From Bin5 sp022821545 (GTDB taxonomy: Bacteria; Chloroflexota; Anaerolineae; Caldilineales; Caldilineaceae): a stretch of 64,000 nucleotides of DNA. Positions within the stretch are counted from its first letter, which is position 1; each line of letters begins with the position of its first letter. The notes under the pieces are model-generated. The model did not search any database. It had not been told where the DNA came from and saw only the letters and a program-made list of their open reading frames with translations. Positions 34,391-43,161 of the stretch are shown one piece after another. The position numbers and the translations under genes are program-made. The stretch is taken from the NCBI GenBank assembly GCA_963664085.2, contig CAXXLO010000002.1, positions 4,402,001-4,466,000 of the forward strand, written 5' to 3'.

Positions 34391-37141
34391 CTATAGTGAT
34401 ACGCCAAGCAGACCGCGCGTGAACTGAAATTCGATATTTCCTGCCCGCGTTGCCCGAGGCTGGTACGTTCCAGACAGAGTCTGCGTCAAGAGGTCGGCCA
34501 GAGTCTGGGGCCAGGCTTCGGGATCGCCTTCCAGCACCGCGTCCATATCACCGGCATACTGCGCGGCCTTGCAACCGGCCGAGGTTACTTGCAGCACCGG
34601 CACCAGCGGATGGCCCTCAACAGGGTGGCTGCCCGCGTATGCCAGAATTGCCTCAACGCCGACGCCGCCGAGGCCCGTCAGAGTTTCGGCCCAGTGTTCG
34701 GTGGGTGTCTCCATCACGTGGATACCGCTCCGTTCGTCCGTGCCGGCGAGAGACTGTCCGTAGGCCAGCGTGGGCAGGTGCGGGCCGTTTCCGATACACT
34801 GGTCAAGAAACGCGCTATCCGAAAGAAGCGGCGCGTTTTCGGGCAGGACTACTGTACCGCCGCCTGCCGCAATGGCCGCGGCCAGACGACCGAATTGAGC
34901 GGAAACATTTTGCCCCGGCGTACCGGCGCTGAGGAGCCCGATGCGAACGGCGGAAAGACCGGCCATCGTCTGCTGCGGCGGGTCAGCCGCGGCAAGCCGT
35001 TGTTCGAACCAGGCATCGACCTTTTCAAGGACCGCCTCAATCCCGCCATCCAACTGAATGCTGGCCCAACCGAAGCGGTCCAGGTCCATTCCGTTTTCTT
35101 CCAGCTCGCGGCGGAAGTAGTCGTTGTGCGTCTTTTCGCAGCCATGCTCAAGGAGCAGGGTCTCGGCGGCCTGGGGGTGGCGCAGATAGCCCAGAACAGT
35201 GCGCACGTAGAGGTCCCCGGTATGTCCGCCGGAGAAACCGCACCCCTCGGTGTGGGCCAGCGCCACGAATCGCTTGACCGGCGGCGGCGACTCTTTACCG
35301 GAGGCAAATCTTCGATTAAGGCGGGCGGCGGCAATCTGCCCGATCTGGCCTGAGCAGAGGCTTGTGGGAAGGATCAGCCCGATGCGGTCGGCAGCCAGGC
35401 CGGCCGGCGTTGCAAAGGCAGGGTAGGATAATTCGAGAGAAGGCGCGGCGAAGGAAGGGCGGAGCGGCAACGCGCGCCCCAGAGGCTGTGGGCGTGCGCT
35501 GATCTCTTCTACGCGGCCCGGCCCGGTTTGCCGCCAGTCGCGCCAGAGCTGAACTTGAGCATGGCCCGCTCTTTCTCCAACGGTCCGCTCGCCGGAGGCG
35601 GCGCGCACGGTCAGGTCGAGGGTGCCGGCGCCGAGTTCATCCATGGGCGTACCGTCCAGATACAGTCCCGCGTTGACGTCCATATCCTGGCTCAGGAGCT
35701 CATAGCGGCGGGTCGTTGTCACGATTTTGATGGTCGGCACAAAGGGAAAGTTGGTAATTGAGCCGTTGCCGGTAACGAAGTAGATCATGTTGCAGCCGGA
35801 AGCCACCTGTCCTGCGATGCTTTCGAGGTCATTGCCCGGGCTGTCCATAAAGTAGTAGCCGGGCTCCTTCATAGGCCCGCTATAGGGAATGACGTGGTCG
35901 AGGCGCACGTCAGGATGCCGCTTCATGGCGGCGCCGATCGACTTGAGGACGATATTGTACAACCCGCGATACTTGTTGCCGCCGGATGGATTGCCGGCTG
36001 CCGAGTGGCCGTGCCAGGCAACCCGTTCCTGAAAGCGCTCTATCGTCTTCAGAAACTCGGCGGCAGTCCCTGCATCGCGTACATTGAGCATGATGTAGGG
36101 TTCGGCGCCGATCAGCTCGTCCGTTTCGGCAAGGTTGGCCGCGCCGCCGTAACGGACCAGTTCGCGGGCTACCCAGGAGGCCAGTGGGTTCCCGGATATG
36201 CCGGAGAAGGCGTCCGAGCCGCCGCACTGCAGGGCCAGTTTCAGCTCAGAGAGAGGCTGAGCGGTGCGCGGCATCGCGTTGACCTGGCCAAGCCATCCCG
36301 TGACGATCGCTTCGGCCTGAAGAAGACCTGCCTGGAATCCTTCCTTGAGGGTCAGGAAGGCATGGGGGACGGCGTCCAGAGGGTAGTCGTTGTCGGTCAG
36401 AAACTTTCGCAGCAGAGCGTTATTCACCGGTTCGACACCGTAGTCCACGCAGAGTACTGCGCCGACATTGGAATGGGTGACGAACCCGGCCAGCGTACGC
36501 AGAACGGACTCTGTGTTATTGGGGTTGTCGTGTCCGCCCTCGGTGTGGGCTACGGCGACGATGCCGTCAATGTTGCCATAGCGTTGGGCGACGCCTGAGA
36601 ACCTGGCTTCCAGCTGCCGGACAAAGCCCCCGGTGCGCGAGGAAGTTCCAAGCAGAATGATCATATTGCGGGTTCCCACGCCCCTGCCTGCGGGACGGGC
36701 ATAGCCCTCAAATTGACGGTCTTCGCTGTAGCGGGAAACCTGCCGGCCAGGCTGGAAACTATTCTCATCGAGACTGTAGGCCTGAACGTGATCTGCGAAG
36801 TTCGGCTCACCGGGCAGCTCAAAGTCAAGGGCGCGGACGCCCAGGGCATCGAGCATCTCCGCGTTGCGTATGTATTCGCCTGGCGCAATCGCCCGCGCGG
36901 CCAGGCCAAAGGGCAGCTCCCACGAGAGCAAGGGGGCGCCCTGCGGGATCGGCGCAACCGCGAAACGGTGTCCCTCCATCACGGTATAGTCCAGGGTCAG
37001 GACAGTCCGGTTGAATTCGATTTGCGTGCCCGCCGCGAGAGTACGCGTGGCGATCGCGACGTTGTCGCCGGGAAGCGGCAGGCGGGCTACCTCATCGAAA
37101 GGCAGTTGGGAAGCGATTGGGGCGTCTTGTGCATGAGCCAT
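34391..37141 (-). CDS. Large UxaA/altronate dehydratase-family protein with duplicated catalytic region
   Basis: 916 aa. An N-terminal SAF-like domain (about 20-100) is followed by a UxaA core beginning GRGVGTRNMIILLG (near 154), with VAVAHTEGGHDN and NPSGGNKYRGLYNIVLKS. A second UxaA-like segment lies at about 590-750, with DRIGLILPTSLCSGQIGQIAA, FVALAHTEGCGFSGG and HGCEKTHND. Normal altronate/galactarate dehydratases are about 500 aa. The two halves repeat the HTEG motif, so the protein seems to contain two such domains. The likely reaction is iron-dependent dehydration of a sugar acid. Linkage to a sulfatase and SIS gene suggests a sulfated or uronic sugar source. Confidence 0.8.
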   Translation of the reverse strand: MAHAQDAPIASQLPFDEVARLPLPGDNVAIATRTLAAGTQIEFNRTVLTLDYTVMEGHRFAVAPIPQGAPLLSWELPFGLAARAIAPGEYIRNAEMLDALGVRALDFELPGEPNFADHVQAYSLDENSFQPGRQVSRYSEDRQFEGYARPAGRGVGTRNMIILLGTSSRTGGFVRQLEARFSGVAQRYGNIDGIVAVAHTEGGHDNPNNTESVLRTLAGFVTHSNVGAVLCVDYGVEPVNNALLRKFLTDNDYPLDAVPHAFLTLKEGFQAGLLQAEAIVTGWLGQVNAMPRTAQPLSELKLALQCGGSDAFSGISGNPLASWVARELVRYGGAANLAETDELIGAEPYIMLNVRDAGTAAEFLKTIERFQERVAWHGHSAAGNPSGGNKYRGLYNIVLKSIGAAMKRHPDVRLDHVIPYSGPMKEPGYYFMDSPGNDLESIAGQVASGCNMIYFVTGNGSITNFPFVPTIKIVTTTRRYELLSQDMDVNAGLYLDGTPMDELGAGTLDLTVRAASGERTVGERAGHAQVQLWRDWRQTGPGRVEEISARPQPLGRALPLRPSFAAPSLELSYPAFATPAGLAADRIGLILPTSLCSGQIGQIAAARLNRRFASGKESPPPVKRFVALAHTEGCGFSGGHTGDLYVRTVLGYLRHPQAAETLLLEHGCEKTHNDYFRRELEENGMDLDRFGWASIQLDGGIEAVLEKVDAWFEQRLAAADPPQQTMAGLSAVRIGLLSAGTPGQNVSAQFGRLAAAIAAGGGTVVLPENAPLLSDSAFLDQCIGNGPHLPTLAYGQSLAGTDERSGIHVMETPTEHWAETLTGLGGVGVEAILAYAGSHPVEGHPLVPVLQVTSAGCKAAQYAGDMDAVLEGDPEAWPQTLADLLTQTLSGTYQPRATRAGNIEFQFTRGLLGVSL

Positions 37142-37316
37142 TGATCACCTTCGCAGTTCGTGGACTGTTCTGCAAACTCCGATAGCCTAACACATTTGCA
37201 GAGAATTCGTAATTACCAAGCCATCTCCCGTGTAAGTTCACCGTATCAGAAACTGCAGTGGTCAATGGTCAGTTGAAGGTTGGAAAACGGTTCCGGTTTT
37301 GATTGGCTATACGAAA

Positions 37317-37991
37317 TCAAAGTCGGCCTGTCATTTCAGCGTCCAGCTGTTCGTAGAAGCGGGTCATAAAGATGTGCCTCCGCTTTCCAATCTCGCGGGC
37401 GGAGGGCGTGTATAGCGTTGCCAGAATGCGGCGGAGTTTGTAAACGTACTCGTGGACAGGTGTGTAATCGGGGCCTTCCGGCTGGGCGTGATCGGGCGGC
37501 GCCTCAACTGCAGGCTGGTTCCAGAGGCGGTTGCCGTAGTTGCCGGCGTGGGCAAAGGCCCTGGCGACGCCGATGGCCCCGATACTGTCCAGCTTGTCGG
37601 CGTCATAGAGACATTTCGCTTCCAGCGTCTGCGGTTGGAGGGAGCGGTCACGGTAGCGGTGGGCCTGGATACAGTGGACAACGTTTTCGATGCGGGGGGC
37701 ATCCATGCCGGCTGCGCGCAGGAAATCGGCAGCGAATTCGGCGGCGGCAAGGTGATGGTCCGTGCGCCCGCTTTCTGAAATGGGCAGATCGTGGAGCAGG
37801 GCCGCCGCGCGCACAACCGCCGCGTCCGCGCCTTCGGCCTGCGCAATGCGGATACCCAACCTTGTCACTCGCAACACGTGGTCAAAGTCGTGGGCCGCGT
37901 CGCCGGATGAATAGAGGCGACGGATATTGGCTTCGCTCAGATTTTCAGAAGCAGATAGCTGACAGGGTGAGTCTTCAGTTGCGGCGACCAT
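37317..37991 (-). CDS. HD domain phosphohydrolase
   Basis: 224 aa from ATG 37991 with GAAGGA upstream. The metal-binding pattern is H34...H38 (HDFDHVLRV), H67-D68 (LLHDLP) and a later D in YDADKLDSIGAIG. This is the YedJ/YpgQ-like HD group, which hydrolyses nucleotides or small phosphates. It starts 43 bases after the glycosyltransferase gene and may be cotranscribed. Confidence 0.85.
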   Translation of the reverse strand: MVAATEDSPCQLSASENLSEANIRRLYSSGDAAHDFDHVLRVTRLGIRIAQAEGADAAVVRAAALLHDLPISESGRTDHHLAAAEFAADFLRAAGMDAPRIENVVHCIQAHRYRDRSLQPQTLEAKCLYDADKLDSIGAIGVARAFAHAGNYGNRLWNQPAVEAPPDHAQPEGPDYTPVHEYVYKLRRILATLYTPSAREIGKRRHIFMTRFYEQLDAEMTGRL

Positions 37992-38034
37992 GAGATCCTT
38001 CAGAGGTTTTCGGAGTGGGTGTCGTTTCCGTCCG

Positions 38035-39198
38035 TCACCGGGTAACGAGATCTTCCAGGCAGGCCAGCAGCCGCCGGCGAAAGGCCTTCCGGCTGAATCG
38101 ATCGGCCTGGCTGCGGCAATCGGCAGGGTTGTAGCTGTTGACGTCGAAATGTTCGATGGCCTCCCGCAGCAGCTGCGGCTCTTGCTCGGAGAAAAACTCG
38201 CCGGTCTTGCCGGGGATGACCGTATCCAGGGCGCCGCCGCCTTGAAATGCGATGACTGGACGGCCAACGCTCATCGCCTCGACCGGGGCAATGCCGAAGT
38301 CCTCAAGGCCGGGAAAGAGGAAGGCCTTGCAGCCCCGCATCAGCTCCAATTGCCTATCGGCGGGCTGCCAACCGAGAAAGGAGACATTCGGCCCTGCCAT
38401 TTCCTCAAGCGATTCTCTGGCTCGACCGCTACCGACAACGATCAGGCGTTCATGCGGCAGGTTTTGAAATGCCCTTACAGCCAGGTCGATGCGCTTATAC
38501 GGGATCAAGCGGCTGACGATCAGGTAGTAGTCGCCTACGGGAACCGACGGATCAGGCGTAAAGCGCTGGGTATCGACCGGCGGAGGCACGACGATGCTGT
38601 CGCGCCCATAAATGGCGCGGATGCGCTGTTGCACTGCGCTGCTGATGGCGATGAAATGATCGACCTTCTGTGCGGCGGCATAGTCCCAACGTCGAAGCAG
38701 CGCCAGCAGCGGTCTCAGCCCAAGATCGAGAAGCCCGCCGATCCGCTCGCGCTGACGGTACTGGTCGTACAGCCAGAGAAAGCGGGTTGGCGTCAGGCAG
38801 TAACAGACGTGCAGGGCCTTACGCCGCCCATTGCGGGCGCGGACCCCGTGGCAGAAGCCGCTCTTGTTGCTGAGTACCAGGTCGAACCGGCTGAGATCTG
38901 TACTCTGAAACGCGGCCGGATAGAGCGGGAGATAGGCCTGGTGGCGGTCGGTCACTCCTGGCAGGCGCTGCATGAAGGTGGTGCGGATTGTCCAACTCTT
39001 ATAGGAATCGGGCACCTTGTCCGGGCCGTACATACTTGTGTAGACCGGCGCGCCGGGAAAGAGGTCAACGAACTCTTCGAGTACGTTCTCGGCGCCTCCC
39101 ATTTGGTTAAGCCAGTCATGCACCAGCGCCACGCGCAGCCCGGCCCGCCAGTCACCAGGGTGCAGGTCGGCGCTTGAAACCGGCTGCCGCGTAGACAT
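38035..39198 (-). CDS. GT4-family glycosyltransferase
   Basis: 387 aa GT-B enzyme. HDWLNQMGGAENVLEE opens the acceptor domain, and HVCYCLTPTRFLWLYD is typical of WbaZ-like GT4 enzymes. The donor domain has SRLIPYKRIDLAV and EDFGIAPVEAMSVGRPVIA with the E-x7-E motif. It probably adds mannose or another hexose to a polysaccharide or lipid. ATG 39198 was chosen for homology; ATG 39318 in the same frame is possible. It is divergent from the M20 peptidase gene. Confidence 0.85.
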   Translation of the reverse strand: MSTRQPVSSADLHPGDWRAGLRVALVHDWLNQMGGAENVLEEFVDLFPGAPVYTSMYGPDKVPDSYKSWTIRTTFMQRLPGVTDRHQAYLPLYPAAFQSTDLSRFDLVLSNKSGFCHGVRARNGRRKALHVCYCLTPTRFLWLYDQYRQRERIGGLLDLGLRPLLALLRRWDYAAAQKVDHFIAISSAVQQRIRAIYGRDSIVVPPPVDTQRFTPDPSVPVGDYYLIVSRLIPYKRIDLAVRAFQNLPHERLIVVGSGRARESLEEMAGPNVSFLGWQPADRQLELMRGCKAFLFPGLEDFGIAPVEAMSVGRPVIAFQGGGALDTVIPGKTGEFFSEQEPQLLREAIEHFDVNSYNPADCRSQADRFSRKAFRRRLLACLEDLVTR

Positions 39199-39449
39199 AG
39201 TCTTGCCGCTGTCAGTTTGCAGCGATGAGAGAACGGTCCAATCGGTCAGTTTCCGATCGAACCTCGCCGAGTGAGTTGCAGTTACCGGGATCTGGCATGG
39301 GGCGTCCGGTGGGGTCATAGGCGGAGATTCCCTGCGTTCGTGAAGAATTCTACACCAGACACAGTCAAGGACAAAGTGGAAGCGCAATTGTTCTCTCCCG
39401 GAATCCGGCAAGAGGGAAGGCACTTGTATCCGGCCAGGCAGCAGCGCTC

Positions 39450-39479
39450 TTGACCGGCGGCTTGGCACTGCATTAGAAT
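39450..39479 (+). promoter_or_regulatory. Sigma70-type promoter for M20 peptidase gene
   Basis: TTGACC (39450-39455), an 18-base spacer and TAGAAT (39474-39479). A second TAGAATGC follows at 39491. The leader is about 55 bases. The rest of the gap of about 340 bases back to the glycosyltransferase start shows no gene; it may instead encode that enzyme's N terminus if ATG 39318 is used. Confidence 0.5.
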
Positions 39480-39540
39480 GCGCCGGACAGTAGAATGCAC
39501 CGTACAGGTGGAACCACGCCCAGACCAAGGAGCGCTGAGA

Positions 39541-40923
39541 ATGGCCGCTTACCAGAGCTACCTCGAGACTCACCAGGACCGCTTTCTCAATGAACTGCTT
39601 GAATTCCTGCGGATTCCAAGCATCTCGGCCCTGCCGGAGCGTGCCGGGGACGTCGCGCGCGCCGGAGAGTGGGTCGCGCAGCGATTGACGGCGGCGGGGG
39701 TAGAAAATGTAACGGTCATGCCGACGGAAGGCCACCCGGTCGTTTACGGCGACTGGCTGCATGCGCCCGGCAGGCCGACTATCATGATATACGGCCACTT
39801 CGACGTGCAGCCGGTTGACCCAGTCGAACTGTGGACAAACCCACCCTTCGAGCCGGCGGTCATTGGAGACAGGGTCTACGCACGCGGCGCGTCCGACGAC
39901 AAAGGCAATATGCTGGCGCCGATCCTTGCGGTCGAAGCGCTGCTGCAGAGCGAAGGCGGCACACCGGTAAATCTGAAATTCTGCTTTGAAGGTCAGGAGG
40001 AGATCGGCAGTCCGCACATTCCAGATTTTATGCCGCCGCACAGAGACCGCTTTGCATGCGACCTGGCGGTCAGCGCCGACGGTGGACAGTTCAGTGAAAC
40101 GGAACCGATCCTGCTCATGTCACTGCGCGGGATCTGCGGTATCCAGATAGATGTCCAGGGCGCGTCTTCCGACCTCCACTCCGGTCTGCACGGGGGCCGC
40201 ATCCAGAATCCGATTCACGCGCTGACGCAGATCCTCGGGACGTTGCGACGCGCCGACGGCAGGATAGCCGTCGAGGGATTCTATGACGACGTTGTAGAGC
40301 TAACTGCGGATGAGCGGGCCGCGATCGCCCTTGTGCCTTTCGACGGCGATCAATACCTGGAGGAGCTGGGGCTGGAGGAGGCGTTTGGAGAGCCGGGCTA
40401 TACGAACCGGGAGCGCGGCTGGGTGCGCCCGACACTGGAGATGAACGGCATCTGGGGTGGATTCCAGGAGGAGGGAATCAAGACGGTTCTTCCCAACTCG
40501 GCGCACGCCAAGATTACCTGCCGCCTGGTGGCGGAACAGGACCCCGCCCGCATCATCGCCTTTCTGGAGGAGCACATAACACAACATGCTCCACCCGGAG
40601 TAGAAGTAACGGTGAATCCACTGTCGATTCTGGGAAGGCCCTACAGCATTGCCGCCGATCATTGGGGCAACAGGGCCGCGGCAGCCGTATTGAAGGAGAT
40701 ATACGGCCGCGAGCCCTATCAGACTCGGAGCGGAGGGAGCATCCCTATTACGGGCGTTTTTCGGGAACAGTTGGGGGCGGATACGATAAGCTTCGGCTTT
40801 GGCATCGAAGACGAGAACTTTCACGCGCCGGACGAGTTCTTCCGCCTGGCAAGTTTTCGCAAGAGCCAGATTGCCTACTGCAAGCTGCTCGCCGAGTTAG
40901 GGAAGTCCGGGCCGCCAGCGTGA
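39541..40923 (+). CDS. M20 family dipeptidase
   Basis: 460 aa zinc metallopeptidase. Metal and catalytic motifs are visible: IYGHFDVQPVDP, ARGASDDKGN, and FCFEGQEEIGSPHI with the catalytic and metal Glu pair. The inserted lid domain (VQGASSDLHSGLHGG) and a final HAPDE complete the pattern of the carnosinase/CPG2-like dipeptidases. AAGGAG precedes the ATG at 7 bases. Probably cytoplasmic dipeptide hydrolysis. Confidence 0.92.
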   Translation: MAAYQSYLETHQDRFLNELLEFLRIPSISALPERAGDVARAGEWVAQRLTAAGVENVTVMPTEGHPVVYGDWLHAPGRPTIMIYGHFDVQPVDPVELWTNPPFEPAVIGDRVYARGASDDKGNMLAPILAVEALLQSEGGTPVNLKFCFEGQEEIGSPHIPDFMPPHRDRFACDLAVSADGGQFSETEPILLMSLRGICGIQIDVQGASSDLHSGLHGGRIQNPIHALTQILGTLRRADGRIAVEGFYDDVVELTADERAAIALVPFDGDQYLEELGLEEAFGEPGYTNRERGWVRPTLEMNGIWGGFQEEGIKTVLPNSAHAKITCRLVAEQDPARIIAFLEEHITQHAPPGVEVTVNPLSILGRPYSIAADHWGNRAAAAVLKEIYGREPYQTRSGGSIPITGVFREQLGADTISFGFGIEDENFHAPDEFFRLASFRKSQIAYCKLLAELGKSGPPA

Positions 40924-40953
40924 GAGTCTAGCGGAGGGCATAACATCAGGAGT

Positions 40954-41400
40954 TCAGGAGGCGAAGTAAAACCACAGTACCGTGTAGAGAATTCCGATGA
41001 GAGCGCCGACGTAGACCTCGGTCGGTGAATGGCCGATCAGCTCCTTCAACTCCTCTTCACTGACAGGCTGGCCTGAGAAGAGCTCGCGCAGGATCTGATT
41101 CAGGACTTTCGCCTGCTTGCCGGCGGCTTGACGCACGCCGGTGGCGTCATACATGACGACGAGGGCGAAGATTGCGGCCAAGGCAAAGATGTCGCTGCGG
41201 GGGCCGGAGCGATAGCCGACGGCCGAAACCAGGCTGCAGACCATGGCCGCATGGCTGCTGGGCATACCCCCGGCGCGTGTCAGCACGCGCAGGTCAAAGT
41301 CTCGCTTCAGGATCCACTCGAAGAGAAACTTGTAGAGCTGGACGAGGAGACCGGCGCTCAAAGGAAGCCAGATAATGGAGCTGTTGCCGAGCAGGTGCAT
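40954..41400 (-). CDS. Divergent PAP2 family (DUF212) membrane protein
   Basis: 148 aa with about four membrane segments. It has the conserved GGMPSSHAAMV and YDATGVRQAAGKQA motifs of DUF212, a branch of the PAP2 phosphatase superfamily, and HSPTEVYVGALIG near the end. Substrate unknown; a lipid phosphate is likely. It follows xseB by 4 bases. Confidence 0.9.
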   Translation of the reverse strand: MHLLGNSSIIWLPLSAGLLVQLYKFLFEWILKRDFDLRVLTRAGGMPSSHAAMVCSLVSAVGYRSGPRSDIFALAAIFALVVMYDATGVRQAAGKQAKVLNQILRELFSGQPVSEEELKELIGHSPTEVYVGALIGILYTVLWFYFAS

Positions 41401-41404
41401 TGAT

Positions 41405-41653
41405 CTACCGTTCCGCGTCGTTCAGCTCAGAAAAGGACCCGTCCGGCTCCCACTTTCTGACTCGCAGTTCGGCCTGTTCGAGCAGCAGGCCGCAGCGCTC
41501 GGCGAGTTTCACGCCCGCCTCGTACAGGTCCAGGGAATCGGCGAGCGGCAGATCGGCTGCTTCGAGCTGCTCCAGGATGGTCTGGAGTTGTGCGTAGCTT
41601 TCTTCATAGGAAAGTTCGGCAGGCTCAGCGGCCGCGCGGTTCTGATTTTCCAT
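41405..41653 (-). CDS. xseB: Exodeoxyribonuclease VII small subunit
   Basis: 82 aa. The conserved LSYEESYAQLQTILEQLE and DLYEAGVKLAERC helices identify XseB. The start at 41653 has AAAGGAAA upstream; the longer frame is rejected. The large subunit gene xseA is not in the window, so the two subunits are unlinked, or xseA lies elsewhere. Confidence 0.9.
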   Translation of the reverse strand: MENQNRAAAEPAELSYEESYAQLQTILEQLEAADLPLADSLDLYEAGVKLAERCGLLLEQAELRVRKWEPDGSFSELNDAER

Positions 41654-41783
41654 TGCTTTCCTTTCGGCGCCACCAGGATGGGCAACAGTATACCAGAGAG
41701 CGCGCCGGTTCCGTGAATGGAGAAGCAGACGCCGCAGTGGGGATATAGAGGTCATGGAAAAAGATCATAAGGAGATGAGCCGA

Positions 41784-42629
41784 ATGGGCGCAGGTGAACA
41801 GGACCGAATGGCCGTAGTGATTCTAGAGCCGGACCTCTTTTTTTCGGTCAGGTTGGAGGACGTAGTGCGAGCCGCGGGCGGCGAGCCGGTCACAGTCGTC
41901 AACGCCGACCAGTTCGTTGGTGCAGTTGATCGGTTCTTTCCCGTGCTGGCGCTGCTCGATCTGAAGTCACCCGGAGACTGGGAATCGGCTGTCCGACAGT
42001 GCAAGTTGAAGCCGCAAACGCGCCTGACGCCCATCTATGCGTTCGGCAGCCATGTTGACGTGGAGACGCTGCGGCGGGCGCGCGCGGCGGGGGCGGATCA
42101 TGCCTGGGCGCGCAGCCGCATGATGGAGCAACTGGTGGAGGTTGTCGACCGGCACATTTCGCCTCCCGTTCGCAAGCCGGAGGGCTGTGATGATCCTCCC
42201 AGCCGCGCCGCGGTTGCCGGGCTGCTTGCCTTCAACCAGGGAAGATATTTCGATCAGCACGAGTACCTGGAGCTGGCCTGGAACGAAGAGACGCGCCCTG
42301 TAAGGGACGTGTACCAGGGCATCTTGCAGGTCGGCGTCGCCTTTCTTCAGATGGAGCGGGGCAACAGGCGAGGCGCATTAAAGATGTTTCGCCGCGGTCT
42401 GCCAAAATTGCGGGGCCTGGCTGACGTATGCCAGGGGATCAGGGTGGGCGCATTTCGAACGCAGGCTGAGCGGATTCACCGGGAATTGTCTGCGTCAGGT
42501 CCGGAGGAGCCGGTTGACACAGATGGCATTTCCTTTCCCGAGGTGGACTTTGACAATCCCTACGGCGCCGAGAGGCCGGAGGATCTTGGCATAACTTTGC
42601 CTGGGGAGGAAGATGGGGACAGTGCTTGA
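41784..42629 (+). CDS. Receiver-like domain fused to DUF309
   Basis: 281 aa from ATG 41784, which has AAGGAG at a 9-base spacing; ATG 41754 is an alternative. Residues about 8-125 resemble a response-regulator receiver (VVILEPDLFFSVRLEDVV; FFPVLALLDLKSPGDW; TPIYAFGSHVDVETLRRARAAGADH). The Asp in LLDLK is at the phosphorylation position, but the first acidic pair is weak and the conserved Lys is missing. Residues about 150-225 are DUF309 (FNQGRYFDQHEYLELAW), and an acidic tail follows. The fusion is unusual. Function unknown; protein interaction or signalling is likely. Confidence 0.75.
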   Translation: MGAGEQDRMAVVILEPDLFFSVRLEDVVRAAGGEPVTVVNADQFVGAVDRFFPVLALLDLKSPGDWESAVRQCKLKPQTRLTPIYAFGSHVDVETLRRARAAGADHAWARSRMMEQLVEVVDRHISPPVRKPEGCDDPPSRAAVAGLLAFNQGRYFDQHEYLELAWNEETRPVRDVYQGILQVGVAFLQMERGNRRGALKMFRRGLPKLRGLADVCQGIRVGAFRTQAERIHRELSASGPEEPVDTDGISFPEVDFDNPYGAERPEDLGITLPGEEDGDSA

Positions 42630-42955
42630 AGAGTGAGGAGGCCGCGCTGCGACAGGAGAAGCGTTGTCGAGGGGAACTTGTGATTGCTGAGGAGGAGACC
42701 CAGCTCCTCCAACCTGCGAACGTCCTCGGATGGGACCTTGACAGCTTCACCGCTCAGGGGATGCAAGGGATGCAGGAGATATTCCTTCCTGCCGTCGAGG
42801 TAGCGGTGGGACTTGAGCGTGCCGCCGCTCCGCAGCGCTTGCAGGAGGCGCACCTGCGACGGGGAAAGCGCTTTCTGCGACGCGACGGGAATGGCGCGAC
42901 AGACCAGGGCCAGCAGGCTCTTCCCTACTTTGGCGGCCGTTGTGCGGGGAATCAT
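42560..42955 (-). CDS. Small protein, winged-helix-like
   Basis: 131 aa, not assigned to a family. SPSQVRLLQALRSGGTLKSHR and SEDVRRLEELGLL look like the helices of a winged-helix fold with a YLDGRKEYLLHPL wing. The ATG overlaps the stop of the 68-aa gene (ATGA), which supports a real, translationally coupled gene. The 3' end overlaps the opposite-strand DUF309 gene by 70 bases. It could be a regulator or a partner of the radical SAM protein. Confidence 0.6.
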   Translation of the reverse strand: MIPRTTAAKVGKSLLALVCRAIPVASQKALSPSQVRLLQALRSGGTLKSHRYLDGRKEYLLHPLHPLSGEAVKVPSEDVRRLEELGLLLSNHKFPSTTLLLSQRGLLTLQALSPSSSPGKVMPRSSGLSAP

Positions 42956-43158
42956 CCCAGTTCGTGGACGTGCTCTTGCAGCTTGCGCTGGCTGATCTTT
43001 ACGTACTGGTCCGCTCTAATCTGGGCCATTTCCTCGTCCGAAAGGCGCAGGCGCAGGATGTCGAGGGCGTCTTCCGGGCTCTGGCCGTAGGCAAGCTTCT
43101 TCTTGCCGTTCTCCATGTCAAACAGGTACATGTAGTGGGGATTGGAAAAGCTGCTCAT
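42952..43158 (-). CDS. Small protein of 68 aa linked to a radical SAM gene
   Basis: 68 aa, unknown family. The N-terminal part (HYMYLFDMENGKKKLAYGQ) could form beta strands, then PEDALDILRLRLSDEEMAQI and a helical charged end. It starts 3 bases after the radical SAM gene and overlaps the next gene, so all three form one operon. Its size and place are compatible with an accessory subunit or a peptide substrate of the radical SAM enzyme. No typical precursor leader or core motif is evident. Confidence 0.65.
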   Translation of the reverse strand: MSSFSNPHYMYLFDMENGKKKLAYGQSPEDALDILRLRLSDEEMAQIRADQYVKISQRKLQEHVHELG

Positions 43159-43161
43159 GGG

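Noticed and set aside
33563..34396. 277-residue plus-strand open frame
   Set aside because: Antisense to the second sulfatase, which has the C-x-P-x-R motif.
37990..39177. 395-residue plus-strand open frame
   Set aside because: Antisense to the GT4 glycosyltransferase, whose motifs are clear; the plus-strand reading has no recognisable family.
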